Source of the DNA: Brassica napus
Taxonomy: Eukaryota > Streptophyta > Magnoliopsida > Brassicales > Brassicaceae
Direction: 5' to 3'
NCBI RefSeq assembly: GCF_020379485.1
Contig: NC_063436.1
Location: forward strand, 29,510,423 to 29,574,422
Length of the DNA: 64,000 bases
This document shows, piece after piece, positions 10,347 through 22,790 of this stretch. Made by a program: the position numbers and the translations under genes. The first letter of the stretch is position 1. The number at the start of each line of letters is the position of its first letter. The notes below the pieces were generated by a model. The model had not been told where the DNA came from, searched no databases, and saw only the letters and a list, made by a program, of their open reading frames with translations.

Positions 10347-13300
10347 ATCAAAGTCTCCATGATAGTTGCATGATTATATTCCTAGGAGGATGCATAACTA
10401 TGTATCCATTTGTTTTCTTTTTAAAAAAAATCTACCCATCAAATCGATTTTCAAATAACATAAAATATATAAATATATAGAATATCGACAAGAAAATGTC
10501 AATCAAGAAAAAGCTTGGATTGTGACTTTGTGTTCTTCAATTTGCATAATGAAATTCTTTATTGGTTGGGAGACAAAGAATATGACAAGGAAAGCACTCC
10601 CATCCACCATCTACAATTCTACAAAAACACTTTTGTTGTATCTTTTGTCAACTCATAGTCTTTGTAACTTGCTAGATAGAAAGAAAACAAAAACTGTAGA
10701 AGTATATAAAAAGACCTCACTAAGGTCCATGCTAAAAAAAAAAAGAAAAGATATGTCCATGCTTCATTTCACTAAAAGGAAAAAAAAAATGTGAGGGTAA
10801 GCATCCAATGTCCCTTGCAGAACTAATATGACATATGATATTTCAATTTACTACAAGTACAGAATGATTGTTGAAAATACAATACTTTTTACTACAAGTA
10901 CAGAACAATTGTTGAAAATGATGTAGCATGCAAACTAGTAGCAAAAATAATAAGCTATTTGGCATTTACATTACAGGAGAGCTGCTTTACTAATACCCTT
11001 TAGCAATTTTAGCAAATTTTTGGATCTTTGATAGTTTACGAATACCAATTTCTATATGTGACTAACAATAACCTCAGTGTGTCTATGTAACAAACCATAT
11101 GTTTATGTAGTTTGGTAATGTTTAAAATTCACATGTTTTTTTAACACAGAGTACATGCACTCGTTGCTTCCGCAGTTAAAGTTGTAATAACAATGGCTAC
11201 TAAAGATGATATTTGTTTACCTTCTGAGAAGAAATATGGTGTCCCATGGCCTACCAAATAAATACATTATTTTCGAATTGCGAATCTAAAAAGGATTGTT
11301 TAAATAATAATAAAAATCAAATCAGGGAGAGGCAAAACATGGTGCCCTATCAAATCTATTAATTCAGACGAGGCGAATGAGCACTGCAAACGAAGTAATG
11401 TGATCTTATGATCCTAATCGAATATCCACTATAGCGAATGTGATCATGATCATCATTGTATTCCTCACGTTAGTTATATCTTAATTAATAGTAATAAGTT
11501 AGTGACTATCCTTTAATATTGTTTACCGCCAGCAACGTGAAAAAATTAAAACGACCAGGAAAAAATATATTTGAATCAAAAACAAGTACTTAAAATCTAA
11601 AATGGTAAAAAATGAATTTGGATTTTTTCTATCAATCCTGATAAACCGGCCATGAAAAACTGCAGTTTAAGAAAGCTAAATATAATCATCCGATTGCAAA
11701 TCTAACATGTTGGCGTGGGAGCTTTTTACATTTTGATAGATCTTGTTTGAATTTCCTAGAAAACTAGTTTTCAGAAATTAATTTGCTTGCATGAAAAGTA
11801 TGATACACTATTGTGTAAACGTCAAACTGAAATATGGAATTTGTAGGTTAGTAAATTGTTCGAGGTCTATTCTGCTTGACGGATTTGTTTCTTTTTTTTA
11901 TTAAATAGTTTTTAGATCGATGGATTATTAATTTCAGACTCTTATGACACTAAGATCAAATCAAGTAATTAACCTTTGTATAATATTAGTTAATTCAAAA
12001 GGCGTAGCTCATGTGTTGTTGTAGGGTTACGACTTTGGACTTACTCTTTAATCCGTCTTTATTAAATTTATAGTGCATTAGTACTTTAAAAATTTGTAGT
12101 GCCATAGTTCCTTATCTAGAAGAAGAGAAGTTTGTACGTCACCAAACACCACTAAAACTCAAGTTGGGAATATGTTCATCTGCTTATTTAAATAATTGTG
12201 TGTTTCCCTTCGAATTTAATACTATATCTTTCTCTCTAATCCTCAATTAACTAACTTAATAATAGTATAAAGTTGGAATATTATAACAGCGAAACTGTAG
12301 TAATTGTATTTTTTTGTGGATGTAATCTGACAGGAGATTTCTTTGGTGATTGGTCCTTTCGCCAACAATTTCTTTTATAATTGAAATATACTTTCGATCA
12401 TTAAAAACAAATGGCCGTTCAAGTACAAAAGTGGAATCTGATTATCCATGGCAATTACAATTAAATACTGCAGATTTGTTTTAAGAAAAAGCTGGCATGC
12501 TATATTTTATATATAAAATAAAAATTTGTGGAGTATTTAGAATCCAAGTGGCCTTGCCTCATACGAAACTTGCCTTTGGGTAAAGCAAGAAAAACATACG
12601 AAATGGATATTGCTTAAATATTATCAGAGTCACAGCCCACAGGTTTCACGATGTTATGTCGTACTTTTGATAATCTTGTCCTGGGAATCCTTTTTAGCCA
12701 TCACTATATTTGCGTTCTATTAGTGAAGTCTCGTATGTTCCATATGAAAAATCACAATTTCAAATGGTTTGTAACACCTCAATTACCACAATATCTAACA
12801 TCATCTTCGATTCGTTTCCTAGGTATATACATGTTCATTTTAACAACGATTTGAACTTTGTTCATTTCATTCAGATTCTTTTATTGTATGCACGTACGAG
12901 GGTAATGAAGATAAGTAACGATGAGCGGTGATTGTCCGTGCAGAACAAAACGTACTACCTTCTACCGCTAAAAGGTGCAAGTGGAAGCTGATGAAATGTA
13001 GGGCACAAAGAAATAATACAATATTATTTTCTCATGTATAATAATGAGTAAAGGAATACGAATGAATTATATGGCCCTCTTAATCTCTTATCCCTTGATG
13101 CTTTTATTGATAGTTCTGGTAAAGTTCTTTAAACTCAGTAAGAAACTTTGAATCTTTAGAGAATAAATAAACACTCAAAATCATGGTAAATTTTAAATCT
13201 GTTTTGTAGACGCCATTAATAAAAATCAAAACGACACACATATATGATCATATAAGAAGATTTTATTATTTTATATATTTGCTTTTTCTTCTTTTTATAG

Positions 13301-14782
13301 AAGATGGTTAAAAACTTAAATGCAAAGCATAAGAAAGAAAACTTACATTTTTAAAAGGAAAAGTTGGTGGTGGAGAAACATGAAGTGAAGAAGTTTGTGA
13401 GACAAAAAATAGTAAAAAGGCAAACAATTTAGTTAAAGGTAAACTAATGAAGAACGAAAGCCATATTTTTCAATTCACCGTGTATATTGGATAACTGCTC
13501 TACAGGAAAATAAAGTAGCTAAATCAACTAACAATCATATAATAAGTTGAATTAACATATCAATACTACACCCGCAATAGACATTTCCTACATTACAAAA
13601 ATATATATACATGCAACTATGGTGAATCGGACATCATATCGAATTAGAAATAACAATCTTAAAGTGTATCATAAGAACGGTGTCTTACCACATAAAGAAC
13701 ATGAGGATCTCAAGTTCTGATCTTATCCATATCTCATGATGTACAAAAAAGAATCATCATGTAGCCTAGCTAGAGAGACTAATATATTTGTCAAATCAAA
13801 ACACCAAAGCCAATTGAAATTTTTGGAAATGAGGAAGAAAAATAATTTGAGATTGTTGTCACTTTAACCCACAATCTATCTATCTCTCTCTCAAATCATC
13901 TTTGTTCGCTCTTATTATCGTGCAACATAGTCATATTCCACTAGACCTCAAATCTAATGTGCTATTTCACTGTCCTGGATAAACTACATTATAATATTAT
14001 ATAAATATATTGAAATTTCAGTGTGAGCAGATATAACTGTACGGAATATGTGTATCTCAATTCTCAAATCACTATATTTTAGTTTAATCTTAAAAGGAAA
14101 GTGGTTAAGTGTCCAGTTATGTTGATACATGAATTGGAACCATGAATCATGACACCATTCCTTTTTTATCTGTCACTATTATATGTTAATCAGCATCCCC
14201 CAATCAGAGGTTTAGTTGGCGCAACACATGTCCCACATATAGTAAGTTATACATATATTGGTATATGCAAGGTTATTCATCATTTTAATTTATTATTTAA
14301 ATATCTTGTTACTAATGAAAATATTTTTTTGCAAAAGTAATGAAAATCATACGTTTCTTTTTTTTCTTGAAATATCTTACTAATGAAAATCATATTCAGC
14401 CGTTTTTTTTTTGTTATTGAAATTGGGTTGTGGCATAATAGTAACAGTAACGTAAACCATTATGCGTAAAATAATTATACCTCACGGGTTAAATATGGTT
14501 AACTAGGTATTTAAACTTTTCAAGACTTAATTAATGATGTCGTCTAGAAGCATCGTGAACTTCGATCTTGATTGTTGCCACCTTCGTAAAATTACCATGC
14601 AAGGTAAAAAAACTGTGAAATATTGTTGGGGTGCTTTTTTGTCGAATATTTTGGGGGTGTTATGAAATAAATTTAGCACTATGGCTAAAAAAGAAAAAAA
14701 AAGAGGACTGAATCATTAATTTTTTACAATTTAATTAAATATAATCGTCTATTTCTTTGTCCCCAAGTTGAGTATACCCATA
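10347..14782. other. Long gene-free region upstream of GDU1
   Basis: About 4.4 kb of AT-rich DNA. The open frames here (for example 12651-12931) are short, overlapping and without recognisable domains. One imperfect direct duplication of about 45 bp built on ACTACAAGTACAGAA lies near 10848-10920. I found no RNA gene and no bounded transposon, though parts are probably old transposon debris. Confidence 0.5.
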
Positions 14783-14838
14783 ATATAAATACCTCTCATT
14801 TTTTTTTTTTTTTTTTGAATATATAAATACCTCTCATT
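14783..14838 (-). repeat. Micro-insertion: 18-bp duplication around T16-GAAT, doubling a TATA box
   Basis: ATATAAATACCTCTCATT occurs exactly at 14783-14800 and 14821-14838. Between them are 20 bp: sixteen T and GAAT. On the minus strand this reads ATTC followed by A16, like the 3' end of LINE B in this window. I interpret it as a LINE insertion truncated to its tail, with an 18-bp target duplication. Confidence 0.75.
14784..14829 (+). promoter_or_regulatory. Two TATA boxes upstream of GDU1
   Basis: TATAAATA at 14784-14791 and again at 14822-14829, 38 bp apart, about 166 and 128 bp before the GDU1 start codon. The second arises from the direct duplication described at 14783-14838. Which one is used cannot be told from sequence. 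Confidence 0.55.
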
Positions 14839-14949
14839 ACCCTCCCCATTGTTTCATACTCAGCTTTCCTCTTTACAAGTTAAGTGAGAAAGTTAACAAA
14901 AAAAAAAGAAGTTGAGAGAATTATCAAAAAGAAATTGTCTAAAGAAAAA

Positions 14950-15444
14950 ATGAGACTGTTGAGCGTCAGATCGAATTCAGAAGATGTGGCGATGCACGCA
15001 ACGTCAGGATCGTCTTCAGCTTCCGTGAATCACGGTACGGTACCGCAGTCGCCGTGGCACTCACCGGTTCCTTATCTCTTCGGCGGTTTAGCGGCGATGC
15101 TTGGACTCATAGCCTTTTCTCTTCTCATCCTCGCATGCTCTTACTGGCGCCATTCCGGCGAAGAAGGTGGTCGGAACGGTGGGGAAGTGGACGAAGAGAA
15201 AGAGAGTCGGTCTGGGGACAAGGTGGCGAGCGGAGCGTACGAGGAGAAGTTTCTAGTCATTATGGCCGGAGAAAATTTGCCAAGGTTTCTCGCGACGCCG
15301 ACGGTGAAAAAGTGTACGTGCGGTGTTCATGAGGGTAAAATGGTAATTTCTCAGGAGGATAATGTTGTTGCTGAAGAGGAGAAGCAGATGGGAGAAGGTG
15401 AAGAGAAGGTGAAAGATACAGGAGAACCAACAACAAGTCACTAA
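14950..15444 (+). CDS. GDU1: GLUTAMINE DUMPER 1-like membrane protein
   Basis: Intronless, 164 residues. GDU proteins are plant-specific single-pass membrane proteins; overexpression in Arabidopsis raises amino-acid export, and they interact with the LOG2 ubiquitin ligase. The sequence shows SPWHSPVPYLFGGLAAMLG leading into one membrane helix (residues about 41-66) and the diagnostic VIMAG motif at 103-107, followed by LPRFLATP. The C-terminal tail is acidic. The frame stays open upstream to 14884, but without another ATG, so I chose the ATG at 14950, which gives the usual start MRLLSV. Position between TAF10 and DBR1 matches At4g31730. The promoter carries two TATA boxes. Confidence 0.92.
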   Translation: MRLLSVRSNSEDVAMHATSGSSSASVNHGTVPQSPWHSPVPYLFGGLAAMLGLIAFSLLILACSYWRHSGEEGGRNGGEVDEEKESRSGDKVASGAYEEKFLVIMAGENLPRFLATPTVKKCTCGVHEGKMVISQEDNVVAEEEKQMGEGEEKVKDTGEPTTSH

Positions 15445-16129
15445 GCTTTAATTAATTTCTTTTTTGTTTCTTCTTCTTGTTTATGAGAGTTTTCTAGAGA
15501 AATTTTCCTTGTTGTGATTCCTAAGAATGTAAATTTTACTATAGGACAAGATTTTGGGGTTTTACTTATTTTGTAATGTTTTTATATTTTGTTATACTAA
15601 ATCCTTCATTTAAATTTTTGTAAATTTGAGGAAAGATTTGATCACTTTACCTACAGAAAAGACTGTAAATGTGGTTTCATACGTGTACATGCGTGTACAT
15701 CCATGTATTTAGGATTCGATCGTTCAACCAATTCCCTACACTTGGGTTGATATACTTCCAAAATTTGAGACACAGTTTATGTTTTAAAAGAATTATATTA
15801 TTTTTTTTTTAAAACGTTTGAAGAATGTATTAAGCGTAAGAAAAAAAACTCAAAAACAAAAACATTATCTAAACATAATTAGAAGCTTTCAGAAAATGTT
15901 TTTATATGGTTGAGATGGTCCTTTGGACTCTTTTTTTCTCCTTTTTTGTATCGGCAATTGGTATTCTAGTAGGTTGACACCTTTTAAATTTCATAAAAAC
16001 CTAATGTTTAAGTATATATTTAATTATTTAACAATTAAAAATACATTTGAGTGAAAATACAGGCTAAGTAATTGAGGATGAACAGTTCTTTTACAAACGT
16101 AAACTTTGTTCTAAATTTATTTTACATAA

Positions 16130-16170
16130 AATGATATCCTCCAAGTGTTAAAAAGAATGATATCCTCCAA
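16130..16170 (+). repeat. Micro-insertion: 15-bp duplication around 11 bp
   Basis: AATGATATCCTCCAA at 16130-16144 and 16156-16170 flanks GTGTTAAAAAG. The insert is A-rich but not a clean A-run, making it a weaker member of the micro-insertion set. Confidence 0.6.
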
Positions 16171-16913
16171 TTATTTTCAAAAACCAAGATGGTAAACTAG
16201 CTAATTTAATACAATAAAAAACTAGCTAGCAGATCATTCTGTGTTGCGTATCTGGTTTTAGGCCTTTAGCTATTCTGTGTGTCAAATAGTTAGCAGATAT
16301 GTTAAGACGTGTCACATTATGTACTGTTGTGAGTTAATTATAGCAAAAGGAATAGATTCTGTTTTTGACATTTTGACACCCGCTCATTCGATGCACCGAG
16401 TAGCCGCGTCCGTCGACTAAAGAAAGTTCCAAACAGTTCTCTTCCATTAAGATTTTCTTTCATTTATTGCTTTAGTTTTACGTTTATATATTTTTGTACG
16501 TTAATACTTTTCTTTCAAGTTTGAACTTTGTACGACTTAATCAGAGTTTTGGATAGCTATGTAATTTATATGCAAAAACGCTTTGGATGTATATTACCAT
16601 GTAAAACATAGAGACTTTTACGTCCAGGAGTACTTTCCTATTGTTTCTTGCATGTTCACATACTTTGTGAATGAGGTGTACTTTTTTCCTTAGTTTAACT
16701 CTTTTACTCCCCAAAAAACCCTTTTGATGGACAATTTTTTAACCTTGGTTAAGTCTAAAGAGGTTAAGCAACTTTCTTGGAGATTGTCGTTACATGGGCT
16801 GGTCCCAATTAAATGGGCAAAAATTGGTAGTACATGAAACATGCATATTATTTGCTAGCCGTTAGATGAATATATTTTAGGAAAAAATCGGACAGTTCTC
16901 GTTGAAAGCAGTA

Positions 16914-17130
16914 CAACGATGCTTTAAGCGGTAAAGTAGGTTTATTATGATCAAAGTCGGTGTGGTCATAGGGATAGGTTTTTGCACATTTTTTGGTTAT
17001 GGTCAAAGTTGGTGTGGTCACTCCGGCGACTTCTTTGTCTAACAGCACCACCAGTCCAACGATGCTTTAAGCGGTAAAGTAGGTATATTATGGTCAAAGT
17101 TGGTGTGGTCATAGGTATAGGTTTTTGCAC
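16914..17130. repeat. Direct repeat, period about 143 bp
   Basis: CAACGATGCTTTAAGCGG starts at 16914 and again at 17057. Each copy continues through GGTAAAGTAGGT, a GGTGTGGTCATAG block and GGTTTTTGCAC. A third related block, GGTCAAAGTTGGTGTGGTCA, lies between them at about 17001-17020. No coding role is apparent. Confidence 0.7.
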
Positions 17131-17778
17131 TTCTTTGTCTAACAGCACCACCAGTCCAGCTTGACCACGTCTTGTCTCGTCCTCCACCATCAAGCTTTTC
17201 TGCTCCTCCTTCACGCTCTGCCACCGGCAACGACGAGATCAATGATTTGTCACGCCACCACCACCAATTAGTCACGCCATCACCTTCCGTTATAACATCA
17301 CCATTTTATACATGTACTTCTTCTAACTTCGTATCGACGGAGAATCGGCGAACAAGACGGGATGAAACTAGAGCTACGGCAAGGAGAGATTAATCAACGA
17401 CATTTATGGTTTTTTAAAGGATATAGTAATTTGAGATTGTCTGAGAGGATTGTGTTGAGTAAACGGAGATCTGAGAGGATCTCGGCGGGTTAAACCGTCG
17501 ATGTAGAGATGTGGCGGGGAAAGAAAATCAGCGACAATTAGAGTTGGTGAAAAGCAGGAGACGAGAGAGAGAGAGAGGAGAAAATAAAATTTGGTAAAGA
17601 AGTAAATTGGGTTGTGTGTAAAAAATAATAAATTTAACTATGGTAAGAAGAGTTAACTAGAGTAGTCATGGTTTTAGGGTAGTTCAGTCATTTGAGTACA
17701 GTAAAGTACTCCACATGTATAGAGTATGTCTAGATGATATGGAAGAAGGAAAAAGTATGTGTGAATGTAAAATTTTCT

Positions 17779-17827
17779 AAAACATAAGCAAACGTGCAGT
17801 TCAAAAAAAAAAACATAAGCAAACGTG
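17779..17827 (+). repeat. Micro-insertion: 18-bp duplication around CAGTTC-A7
   Basis: AAAACATAAGCAAACGTG at 17779-17796 and 17810-17827 encloses the 13 bp CAGTTCAAAAAAA. Perfect duplication, A-tailed insert, and a target starting with AAAA, as expected for L1-type target-primed insertion. Confidence 0.75.
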
Positions 17828-18465
17828 ATAAATCAACATTATAATGAGGTACTTTGCCACATCAGCATTTTGTATACCTCATTTTTAAAAAGTGAGAAAA
17901 AGTATCAAGTCTATAGTTCGAATCCGAATTATTAAGATATAAACACGAACATTTATACCACTAAACTAAATTATATTTTATATATTGATGGTCGAAACTA
18001 TTAATATATATTTATGAATATCGGAATCCCTTGATTTCTTTGGCTTCCTCTGAGGACCGGGTCTATAACTGTATTATGGGTTTTATTTTTAAATGAGATT
18101 CATCACATTATATGAAAACAAGCCTCAAGTTTGCAACAATTATAGTTTTCACATATTATAAACTGTCGTCGTTTAACATGAGTTATGATTCTTTTCATCA
18201 TTGTCTAGACAAGTTTGAGTTACAAAGTTGTGTTTTGTGTCTGTTTGTAATCTATTTTTTCACTGGTGAAATCTTCATCTCTCCATCTTAAATCGTTTGA
18301 TCATAAATGTTCTTGATTTGTAACCCCTCTGTAAGTCCTATATATATGGTTCTCATCTTTTATGAACCCAATCTGCATCTCCACAAAACTGATTGATTCC
18401 TCTTAGCTTTAACCATTTTCTAGAAAAATTCTCTCTCTACCTCTCCAGTTCTTCAAACCGGCGTC

Positions 18466-19270
18466 TAGGGCTAGGCAAATAAACTGAACCCGATCCGATA
18501 AAAATAAATCCGAACCAATCCGAACCCGACCTAAATACCGAATGGATCTTGTTTTATGATATTTCGGGTTATGGGTATTATCCGAACCGAACTCGAAATT
18601 AAATGGATATCTGATAAAACCCGAAACGTTCAAAATACCAAAAAGAACTTGTACCAAACATGATCTCAATTCCCGATATGTAGCCAAAATACACTAAGAT
18701 ATTATTAAACATCTACAATAACTATCTACTACATGAAGATTGATGGTTGAAAGTGGCGGTTGAGGCTTGAAATTTTTAGATTTTGGTTTTATTTTCATTG
18801 AATAATTTTTTTCATTTCATGAGAACTTAATTTTTCGTTTTATGATTTCATTTATTGGTTTTCTTTCTATCAATAACAACGTATACCTTTCGTTTGACTT
18901 TGAATGATCATGTTTGATGTTTTTTTCTTATTTCTGAATCGATTTTACTTATGTTTTAGTTACAAAATAGGTACAAATCAAGTACTTTAAACCCGAAGAA
19001 CCGATTTTACTTATGTTTTGGTTACAAAATATGTATAAATCAAGTACTTTAAAACCGAAGAACCGGTTGGAACCCAAAACCCGAAAGTACACCGGGTTGT
19101 TCCGGTTCTTTGAAGATTTACTAACCCCGATCCGAACCCGATAAAACCCGAACCAATCCCGAACCGAATTTTTATATAATCCGAATGTGGCTGATTTTGA
19201 TAAACCCGAAAAACAAAGACCTGATTGGACAAAACCGAAACCCGATTGGGACCCCGAATGCCCAAGCCTA
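18466..19270. mobile_element. Non-autonomous hAT element
   Basis: 805 bp. Left end TAGGGCTAGGCA, right end TGCCCAAGCCTA (imperfect inverted repeats), flanked by an exact 8-bp duplication CCGGCGTC at 18458-18465 and 19271-19278. The interior is filled with CCGAACCCGA-type repeats and a direct duplication of about 62 bp (roughly 18938-19062). There is no transposase, so it would depend on one supplied elsewhere. Open frames inside are repeat-derived. Confidence 0.85.
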
Positions 19271-19335
19271 CCGGCGTCCCCGGCGCCCGTCACTCAATCT
19301 TCGAGTCTCTCCGTCTTGGTTGTAGTAGTTAGAGT

Positions 19336-19975
19336 ATGGCCTCTGGCCTCCTCTGCTTCTAGGATTTCCTGAACTTCAAGAAAGACAGTGAGTTTATGGA
19401 AATCACGGGTCTCTTCCTTGATGAATTTATGGGAATCACAGTTCTCTTCCTTGATTAAAATGTAAGTTAATCTTTGATCTATAACACATTTAACATAATT
19501 GTATTTAATTGATTTTCTGATTCTTTGTTGAATAATATTATTTGCAGATTTTATGATTCATGGTTTTATTCCCGTCGGACGGGCTAATCATTACAATCCA
19601 TCTTTGAAAGCCGGTTCCATTGTGTAAGTCGATCATTTTGAGGTTGCTAGGTGCTCAAGCATGTACAAGATAACTGATCATCCATTCATTATTTGTTTCA
19701 TCCCACCAACTATTATTGATGAAGTCATCACGAGTGCTCTTGAGATCAATCTCCCGTCATGATTAGACTGTTCGACAATCTCCAAGTGATTGCGAACACA
19801 AACTCAGAACTCCCATGTATATTATCATATTGCATCTGAGTTTATATTATGTTTCGATATCATAACTGATATTTAAATTCGCAGATGTGGTTGGGCAAAT
19901 CCGTTCTGTCCAGGGCTCTGATCTCACCAAAGAAACAACTCGAGTCGTTATCCGTTTCCCATTGATCTATGAGAA
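19336..19975 (+). pseudogene. RPA1-like (DUF223/OB-fold) pseudogene, probably Helitron-associated
   Basis: Broken coding traces resemble the RPA1-like DUF223 proteins that abound in Brassicaceae genomes and are often linked to Helitrons. Recognisable pieces are MEITGLFLDE near 19396, IHGFIPVGRANHYNPSLKAG near 19555-19620, FEVARCSSMYKITDHPF near 19640-19690, and after an intron-like gap VVGQIRSVQGSDLTKETTRV (19887-19950). Stops and frameshifts interrupt every part. A recently inserted hAT element lies just upstream. The identification is from family memory. Confidence 0.6.
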
Positions 19976-21124
19976 ACAATCAACACAAAATTCTCTTTAT
20001 ATTACTGTCTATATTGTGCTAACATCAATAATCAAAAATATTTCCTACCTAAGATATGTGGTCGTCTATTTATCTCCCTTACTTATCAAACTAATTTTAC
20101 ACAAACCTTTATTTTACAGCTTAAAAGAAACCACAATAAACCAAACAATCAAAACATCAAAAACTAAAATCACAAAAAAAAAACGAATCATTAATGATAA
20201 CCTCTTTTTTTTGTCTAATCTTACAAATAAACTTTAAAACAAATATACCAAACCAATCACCTCAACTAAAACTCAACGACACATACATCGAGTCAGCTAA
20301 ACAAATACAAACTACACGGCCAGCTATTTAACAATTTACAAACTTACTTTCACAAATGCTTACGAAGAAGACAAAAACGATAACCAAGATCAGTGAAATA
20401 CCTAAACAAAAAAAGCAAAGTAAGTTACGAACTCTGATAAATACAACTAGCAGTAATTTTTGTTTACATATTACCTATCAAATAAAAGAGAAACAAACAC
20501 AACTACACCAAGAGATACAAGAGACAATCCAGACAGACACAAAGGCGACAACCACATCTCCACCGGCTCAGTCCTCTTGTCGTATGAAAATAACTTACAT
20601 GCCCAATGTCAAGAGACTAATGCTATTGTCTTCTTATAAAAAATACATAAATTTGTTTAAAACCTATTAAAACCCAAATACTCAGAATTGTCACTCAGTT
20701 TATAGTTATTTCTACAAGTCTTCATGTATTTGTTTTAAAATTCTGGTAAAATCAACAAGTTTAAAAATAAAGAAACATATAACAAACATAATCTATCCTA
20801 TACTAAAAGCACGATATAGAGTGATTTTACAGTGTCCACGTCGACAAATTTATTCAGCCAATCAAAACATTTCAATAATACACGTATGATCTCCTAAACT
20901 GTTGCTTTTGTATGGGCTTCAATGTGGTTTTACTGGGCTTCGTCGGTTTCAATTTACCGATACAATTAGAAAAAAAAAACCCGAGACGGATAACACGATG
21001 CTCTCTCCTCTATCGCTTCGTCTTCACCGTTTCCTCTCCATCCTTTCAGTTTTCTCGATCCTCATATTATAAATATTCGGCTTTAAGGAATTCGGAGAAG
21101 GAAAGAAGGAGACCATATTGACAG

Positions 21125-21710
21125 ACATGCATTTGAAGATCTTCACAACCACATCAAGAGCTCGGCGGTGATCGTGACGGAGCCCGATTTCAACGCCAAG
21201 ATCTGCCACTTCTCTGCCACTTCGGCACCGTGCAGCTCTGCGGGGAAACAGACGGATCGAGAGATTCCAAAGCCGTTAGATTCGAAGGAGTGAAAGGATA
21301 CATGTCGCCGGATTTTCAGGCTTCGGGGGTTGCGACTCAGGAATCAGACGTGTTCGCCTTCGGAGTCATGATGCTTGAGCTTCTCTCCGGCGAGGAGCCG
21401 TTGAAGTATACGTATGAGAAAACTGTCGGGGATTTTGAACGGACTTTGGTGATTGAAACCGCGAAAGCGGTGGTTGACGGCGGAGATGGTGGTGACATAG
21501 GGGGCGGTTGAGGAGGTGGATGGATCGGAGGTTGGGGGATTCGTTTCCGGTGACGGTGGTGGAGAAGTTAATGCGGTTGGCGTTGGAGTGCGTCGAGGAT
21601 GAGGCGGTGAACCGGCTGGAGATGGGAAGAGTCGCCGGAAAGATATCGCAATTGTATTTGGAATCGGAGAAATGGTTGGCGAATATGAAGACTTCCTTTC
21701 CAGGTTTCAG
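21125..21710 (+). pseudogene. Captured receptor-like kinase C-terminal fragment
   Basis: Inside the Helitron. Reads through the kinase C-lobe: VTEPDFNAKICHF (in place of the DFG region), RFEGVKGYMSPDFQASGVAT (activation/APE region), ESDVFAFGVMMLELLSGEEPL (subdomain IX), then in the next frame RRWMDRRLGDSFPV and LALECVEDEAVNR. The frame changes near 21505. The N-lobe, lysine and catalytic loop are absent, so it cannot be an active kinase. The exact receptor-kinase subfamily is not assigned. Confidence 0.72.
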
Positions 21711-21841
21711 AAGTCTCATTTCTTTGTTAGGATCGCAGAGTCTGGTGAGCCGCTTTGGTCAAAGAAACCTCTGTGTTGGGAGATACAAAGCTAGAGGAAA
21801 AGCGGGAAAAAGAGACCTTGTGTTAGTGCTTTTTTAGATAG

Positions 21842-22790
21842 AGGAGAGTTTGATCTTAATGTTGCTGGAGGTGCAGCAAGAAGTAAGGCAAAATGTTGTG
21901 CCTTACCCAATGGAGACACATGATGGTAATTCTTATAAGTTGTTGTTTTAACCTACTGATTCTCACACAATGTCTTTATTTGGAAGGGTGAAGGTCTCTT
22001 TACAAGTTTATATCGCTGACTGTCCCAAAGAACCAATCATTGAGATACTGCAGTTTGAGAAGCATCAAGACATGGACCAACTTTCTGATCATGAACACAA
22101 TGATCCATATGGGAACCTTTTGAAGTGGTTGATACCGTTGGATAACACTATTTCTCAGCAACCCCGTTACCTCCTATAAGCTCTACCCCAGATATCAGCA
22201 GCAGTGCACACAAGCCATTACTCTCTTCTGGCTCAGGATCTCAGCTCTTCTCATTCGTCCATTTTAGAAGCTACTCCATGTTAGCTCTGCCGGCGCCGTG
22301 TTTATAGTTTCTGTACGTATGTGTTTGTGGAAGGTAAAGGTCTTTCTTTTTGAATGTGGGTGTGGCTAATGAGCTCAAGTGTTGTGGTTTCATGGCTCAA
22401 GTTGTTCTTTTTTGTGTAGCTTAAGCGTTTTGGTTTCATGTCTTACAGCAGTGCACACAAGCCATTACTCTCTTCTGGCTCAGGATCTCAGCTCTTCTCA
22501 TTCGTCCATTTTAGAAGCTACTCCATGTTAGCTCTGCCGGCGCCGAACACTGCACCAGTTACTGGACCCGTAAAAACTGAAAGCTCCAAACCATCATTTG
22601 ACCTTGAAGACTGGAACTGTTACTCAGGTCAAACATTATGGAACGGTCACAAGTCTGGGACTGAAGAGCTCTTATCTTTCCGGGGTGTCCCTTTGGAGCG
22701 GGATAAATTCTCTGTTCGTTGTGGACGTGAAGGCATATGCATTCCTGGTAAGAAGATGGAGGAAGAAACTCGAAATCATTCAACCTATTG
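21842..22790 (+). pseudogene. Captured fragment of an uncharacterised plant protein
   Basis: Exon-like pieces in order: GEFDLNVAGGAARSKAKCC near 21845, LFGRVKVSLQVYIADCPKEP (21970-22170) and SYSSAHKPLLSSGSGSQLFS through PSFDLEDWNCYSGQTLW (22438-22790). The pieces appear to come from one multi-exon gene of unknown function and contain stops between them. A 100-bp stretch is present twice. I do not recognise the parent gene with confidence. Confidence 0.5.
22199..22545 (+). repeat. 100-bp near-identical direct repeat inside the Helitron
   Basis: 22199-22298 and 22446-22545 match over the whole length, from CAGCAGTGCACACAAGCC to GCTCTGCCGGCGCCG, 247 bp apart. It duplicates part of an exon of the captured gene fragment, possibly by polymerase slippage during Helitron copying. 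Confidence 0.85.

Larger units (their letters stand above)
15445..18457. other. Gene-free region downstream of GDU1
   Basis: 3 kb without a supported gene. It contains two micro-insertions (16130-16170 and 17779-17827) and a 143-bp direct repeat (16914-17130). The moderately GC-rich part at 17160-17400 has an open frame rich in Ser and Thr, but no domain I recognise. Confidence 0.5.

Noticed and set aside
12651..12931. Short overlapping open frames in the GDU1 upstream region
   Set aside because: Two frames of 67 and 73 codons without a recognisable domain or splice context; expected by chance.
14340..14395. Another micro-insertion (TAATGAAAATCATA repeated around a T-run)
   Set aside because: The T-run is internal and the insert of about 45 bp does not begin or end with it, so it does not fit the pattern cleanly.
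14884..14949. Upstream in-frame extension of GDU1
   Set aside because: It begins with GTG, is Lys-rich and lacks an ATG; the family starts at the ATG at 14950.
18949..19293. Minus-strand frames in the hAT element
   Set aside because: They come from the CCGAACCCGA repeats and show repeat-like residues only.
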